In this document: piece after piece, positions 6,267 through 9,449 of the stretch
Position numbering within the stretch: the first letter of the stretch is position 1
Layout of the letters: the number at the start of each line of letters is the position of its first letter
From: Planctomycetaceae bacterium
GTDB taxonomy: Bacteria; Planctomycetota; Planctomycetia; Pirellulales; Lacipirellulaceae
NCBI GenBank assembly: GCA_002713555.1
Contig: PATG01000030.1
Span: 46,858-56,306, forward strand
Reading direction: 5' to 3'
Length of the DNA: 9,449 nucleotides
Notes under the pieces: model-generated
Seen by the model: only the letters and a program-made list of their open reading frames with translations
Told to the model about the DNA's origin: nothing
The model's database searches: none
Position numbers and translations under genes: made by a program

Positions 6267-7585
6267 GTGTTCAAGTTAACCCTCCCAGGCACCCAGTGGG
6301 TCCTCATCGCATCTGTCCTTTCACCCTGCGTAGCAGGTGCAGAATCGAGCTTGCCCATTCTTACGGTTCCGCCTTTTCCAGGAGATCGGTACACCGACAC
6401 GGTACCAGCCACTTTGGATCTTTCTGAACGGCTGCATCTTTCGCTGAATGCACACACCCGCTGTGTGAATACTTCTGCTGCCAAGCCTTATCCACCGACG
6501 AAATACCTGGCCAATCATTTTATTTTGTTAAAACCCGAGGGACCTGAGGTTTTTCGTGATGTAAACCTTTACGGCAAAGCCATGCTTGGCACACTATTGG
6601 CTCGCATGGTAACCGGCAGCCAACAAGGAATCGAAGTCGACCACAACTGGAGAGCCTCCTGGCTCGAGTGGCAGAAATGCAACCCGATCATGCATGGACC
6701 TGAAGGCGGACGTCGGATGGAGTGGATTGCCATGAATGTTCGCCGCGAGCAGGGAGCCAACCAAGAGGCTTGGAAAAAACTGGCCCGACGCGCAGTAAGG
6801 CGGCTCGATGAAGAGATGCTCGCCGTTTCAGGCGGCGACTGAATCCTGGCCGGTCATGGTATACCAGACTTGGGTTTCGACAGCGAGGCGGAAGTCGAGT
6901 CCTACAATGCACAATACCAAGCCAATCGGGCCATGAAATTAGCAGGCAAACCAGCGCCGACAGGTTGGTGGGCTACCTACATGACCTGGACCTTGCAAGG
7001 AATTTGTGCCATCTACCGGGAGACCGGTGATGAACGCGCTCTCCAAGTTGCCAGCCGTTTGGCGACTTACTTAAAAGACAAGTCCGGAATCATTACACCC
7101 GCGCCATGTATTACGTTTGGGAACAAATGGTGCAGTATGACAAAGGCGAACTCACCGTCCACTTGATGCTCAACCATGCCTCCAGATGGGCAGATATCCA
7201 CAGCCACCGTCCCCATTCCAGCAAACTTGAAGTCATGCTGAAAAAAGACCTTCAGCGACTACGCGTACGAGCTCCGGAGTGGATTGGTTCAGGAGCTAGT
7301 CAAGTGACCGTGTCAAAAAACGAAACGCCCATTTCTATAGATTGGGACGGTCGCTATCTGGTTGTCCAGCAGCTGCAGGCGAGCGATCGAATTACGATCA
7401 TTTTTCCGCTGCAGCACAAAACGATGGAGAGAACGATTGGTCGTCAAGATTTTACGTTGACATTCCGTGGAAACACGGTCATCGACTTGCAACCAGCAGG
7501 TTCAAGGATTCCCCTTTATCAGCGCAAATCCATGAATACTGATGCAGTGCCGATGCGTAGCGTTATCAGGTACGTAGCCGAGTAG
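6267..7585 (+). pseudogene. broken secreted GH127/DUF1680-like protein
   Basis: Remains of an exported protein like the beta-L-arabinofuranosidase group (GH127/DUF1680). It begins at GTG 6267 with AGG at 6259-6261 as ribosome binding site and a signal peptide (hydrophobic WVLIASVLSPCVAGA, likely cut after AGA). The first frame stops at TGA 6840-6842, after residue 191. The same frame then carries on at 6843 with ILAGHGIPDLGF and continues as helical barrel sequence (TGWWATYMTWTLQGICAIYR, ALQVASRLATYL) to about 7080. Coding then resumes in another frame from about 7088 (NHYTRAMYYVWEQMVQYD) to TAG 7583-7585. This last part contains the family's C-terminal beta domain: LNHASRWADIHSH, RVRAPEWI, WDGRYLVV and RGNTVIDLQPAGSRIPLYQR. 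All pieces together span about 439 codons, against 600-700 usual for the family. The missing central part should hold the Cys residues of the catalytic metal site. I therefore infer a nonsense mutation plus an internal deletion. The protein is probably inactive. Confidence 0.85.
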
Positions 7586-7600
7586 AATGTTTCTTGTAGG

Positions 7601-7621
7601 TTTTCTGTCATGCGCAGAAAA
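7601..7621. terminator. weak hairpin between convergent genes
   Basis: TTTTCTG (7601-7607) and CAGAAAA (7615-7621) are perfect inverted repeats around a seven-base loop. They lie in the 78-base gap between the end of the plus-strand run (7585) and the end of the minus-strand symporter (7664). Because the stem starts with T's and ends with A's it could end transcription in both directions, but the stem has only two G-C pairs and is weak. Position supports it more than stability does. Confidence 0.35.
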
Positions 7622-7663
7622 ACGCCCGTTGCACAACCATCCCTAGCCGCAGGTGAACGAACC

Positions 7664-9145
7664 TTACCGCTTCCGTAGCATGGCACTCGCGCCCAGGAAT
7701 ACCATGGCTGAGGTCCCCACGGCAATCACCCCTGGGTGAAATCCACCGATCGTTTGGCCAGCCAGCATGGTTTCTCCCCAGAGAAACACGGTATATCCAC
7801 TGGCAATACTTGCCAGCGCTGCCCACTTGTGGGGCTGCCGCAACCGAATGCCCAGGTAGGTAGGCACCAATACGGCCGTGCCGCTACCCGACAGGACCGA
7901 AAGTCTCAGGATGAAGCTGTCCTTGTTGAACCCCAATGCGAAGGATACGAGAAAGACCAGCATGATCGCCAAACGGGCGGTACGCATCTCACTGCGTGGG
8001 CTGATGTTGGGTGACAACACACCTTTCACCAAATCGCGCGACACAATCTGCCCCATGGCCAGCGCTTGGGAATCACAAGTCGACATGGCAGCGGAGAGCG
8101 AACCGAGGATATAGCAAAACCCAAACACTGTGGCGAGCGCTCCACCGGTCGACACCACATCGGACACCACCTGGCCAGCAATTGTTTCGTGCAGCTGTCC
8201 TAGGTCCGGATGCGCCGCGGCTCCTCCCAACCCAATCACCAAAGCTGGCAGAAACATAATCACTGGCATGCAGGCCATGCCGCCCACCATCCAGAGAAAT
8301 CCACGGGGACTGCTTTGCGCTAAAAATCGTACGGCTGACGAGGGATGGGCAATCGGCCATAGGCCGTAAAATAGACACAGCGAAAATAACATGGGGGCCG
8401 TGTAAAAGCCTGCAGGCCCTGGCGTTGACAAGAGCGACTCGTCACCTTGCTCGACCAATTGGTCGGTAAGCTCAAACAAATTGCCGTCCCACACCCGATC
8501 GATGTACAGCCAAGCCAGTACCGTCATACCACCCACCGACAACACGAATTGAATCACGTCGGTCCACACGATGCCACGAAAACCTCCCAACTCGGAGTAC
8601 AGCACCATCACGATCAAAATGGCACCCACACTTTCCAGGTAACCCACCCGGCCATCGGTCACGCCTTCGATCAGTCGACCAATCCCGACCAGTTGCAAAG
8701 TCAGGTGGGGTATCACAAACAGCACGGTGGCCATAAAGACCACCAGACCCAGACGTGGCGAATTATAGCAGCGTGAGACAATCTCGATGGGCGAGGTTGT
8801 GCCAGGAAACTCCTGCGCGCGTCGCCAGAGTGCCATACCAAAAAACAAAATGCAGGCGACTTGCAGCAACTGCGAGATCACAATGGCACCGAATGCGCCG
8901 ACACCGTGTTGGTAGATAAAGCCCGGCATGCCAATCAAAGTGAACGCACTGTAAACCGTAGCTGCGTAACTCACCAGCAACAACAGGGGGTGCAACCCGC
9001 TTTGGCCGTGCCGACCCAAAAAGAAGGCTTCCCCACTAGCATCATCGCCAGCTTCACCGCGTGGCTTGGTCCACCAGAGCAGCAGTAGCAGTGCCACCAG
9101 ATACAGGCCGATACCCGTCAGCAGCCAGAAAAAATTCAAAGTCAT
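7664..9145 (-). CDS. sodium:solute symporter (SSS family)
   Basis: 493-residue inner-membrane transporter of the sodium:solute symporter family (relatives carry pantothenate, proline, sugars and acetate), normal length, with about 13 hydrophobic helices. The family signature around helix 5 reads SELGGFRGIVWTDVIQF (184-200), and the conserved helix-8 region reads LSAAMSTCDSQALAMGQIVSRD (start at 350), where the Ser/Thr residues contribute to the sodium site. A long hydrophilic loop at 215-245 separates two helices. The start ATG (9143-9145) overlaps the TGA of the small membrane protein gene upstream in an ATGA junction, showing translational coupling. It converges on the plus-strand operon and so is transcribed separately. 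The substrate is unknown. Confidence 0.93.
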   Translation of the reverse strand: MTLNFFWLLTGIGLYLVALLLLLWWTKPRGEAGDDASGEAFFLGRHGQSGLHPLLLLVSYAATVYSAFTLIGMPGFIYQHGVGAFGAIVISQLLQVACILFFGMALWRRAQEFPGTTSPIEIVSRCYNSPRLGLVVFMATVLFVIPHLTLQLVGIGRLIEGVTDGRVGYLESVGAILIVMVLYSELGGFRGIVWTDVIQFVLSVGGMTVLAWLYIDRVWDGNLFELTDQLVEQGDESLLSTPGPAGFYTAPMLFSLCLFYGLWPIAHPSSAVRFLAQSSPRGFLWMVGGMACMPVIMFLPALVIGLGGAAAHPDLGQLHETIAGQVVSDVVSTGGALATVFGFCYILGSLSAAMSTCDSQALAMGQIVSRDLVKGVLSPNISPRSEMRTARLAIMLVFLVSFALGFNKDSFILRLSVLSGSGTAVLVPTYLGIRLRQPHKWAALASIASGYTVFLWGETMLAGQTIGGFHPGVIAVGTSAMVFLGASAMLRKR

Positions 9146-9369
9146 GGCTGCTCAGATTCGTTAACAGGTGCACCGAGACAGGCCAGGCCGATCAAGCATC
9201 CGCCACAAACGCAACCTACGCCCAGCCAAAAACAAACCACAGCAGGAAGCGGCAGCGTCATGCCGAAGAGTTCAGTGGTGGAACTCGTGAAGAAAGACGA
9301 ACCGAAGACAGCCGTCAATAATCCCAGGTAAAAAATTGTCCACAGTATGATTCGCGCGGTGTTGTTCAT
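9142..9369 (-). CDS. small two-helix membrane protein coupled to the symporter
   Basis: 75-residue protein with two hydrophobic segments, about residues 7-24 (IILWTIFYLGLLTAVFG) and 42-67 (PAVVCFWLGVGCVCGGCLIGLACLG), joined by a short polar loop (SSFFTSSTTE), and a short acidic tail. The second segment has a cluster of Cys and Gly residues. I cannot assign it to a named family with confidence. Its place directly before a sodium:solute symporter, with a four-base ATGA overlap, matches the pattern of known small membrane partners of this transporter family, such as the YhdT-PanF and DUF485-ActP pairs. A role in assembly or function of the symporter is therefore likely but inferred. No clear ribosome binding site precedes the ATG at 9367-9369. 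Confidence 0.75.
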   Translation of the reverse strand: MNNTARIILWTIFYLGLLTAVFGSSFFTSSTTELFGMTLPLPAVVCFWLGVGCVCGGCLIGLACLGAPVNESEQP

Positions 9370-9449
9370 GAGAATCGGTTTCTAAAATGCTTGTCAGGAT
9401 TTCTTAATAGATACGAAGCACGTAGGGGTATGTACAGCCCCGCTCGCAC
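9370..9449. other. non-coding end of window upstream of the minus-strand pair
   Basis: Both strands have stops here and no coding signal is seen. It should contain the promoter for the symporter unit, but I see no convincing -35/-10 pair on the minus strand. GGGG (9425-9428) and CCCC (9438-9441) could form a four-base stem, with no T-run after it, too weak to call. Confidence 0.4.

Noticed and set aside
6840..6842. Selenocysteine or reassigned TGA codon
   Set aside because: TGA is used as the normal stop for three full-length genes here, no selenocysteine-type stem-loop is obvious downstream, and the gene carries a second disabling lesion.
8447..8776. Plus-strand open frame inside the symporter region, rich in His and Gln
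   Set aside because: His/Gln-rich composition is what the reverse complement of hydrophobic membrane-protein codons gives; the minus strand encodes the symporter signature here.
9425..9441. GGGG...CCCC inverted repeat near the right edge
   Set aside because: Four-base stem with an uneven loop and no following T-run; not enough for a terminator or operator.

Overview
The window looks like a stretch of chromosome from a free-living heterotrophic bacterium of roughly 50% G+C. The mixture of a Gfo/Idh/MocA oxidoreductase, a sugar porter, a secreted GH127/DUF1680-like protein and a sodium:solute symporter with a small membrane partner is typical of carbohydrate-degrading Planctomycetota and other PVC-group bacteria. 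That assignment is an inference from gene style only; no marker gene is present.

Layout: the first 131 bases are the 3' end of an unidentified plus-strand gene. After a 69-base gap, a tightly packed plus-strand run begins: Gfo/Idh/MocA oxidoreductase (201-1382), NAD-dependent epimerase/dehydratase (1397-2329), MFS sugar porter (2346-3749), CtBP-like D-2-hydroxyacid dehydrogenase (3765-4736), SDR oxidoreductase (4765-5556), cyclase/kynurenine-formamidase-like hydrolase (5579-6247), and the remains of a secreted GH127/DUF1680-like protein (6267-7585). The gaps between them are 14 to 28 bases, so this is almost certainly one transcription unit. On the minus strand, converging on it, lies a two-gene unit: a 75-residue membrane protein (9142-9369) whose stop overlaps the start of a sodium:solute symporter (7664-9145) in an ATGA junction.

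How the genes may work together: one importer, four NAD(P)-linked dehydrogenases/epimerases and a metal-dependent hydrolase, with no kinase or aldolase in view, suggest a non-phosphorylative oxidative route. A sugar, sugar acid or cyclitol would be imported, oxidised or epimerised, and a lactone or cyclic intermediate opened. The substrate cannot be read from the sequence. The glycosidase-like gene at the end of the run is a clear pseudogene: an in-frame TGA at 6840-6842 where reading continues in the same frame, then an apparent internal deletion with a frame change near 7070-7094.

There is no mobile element, CRISPR array, tRNA or rRNA. The points most worth a second look are the decayed glycosidase, the sugar porter with altered substrate-binding residues, the unassigned catabolic operon, and the symporter plus small-protein pair.
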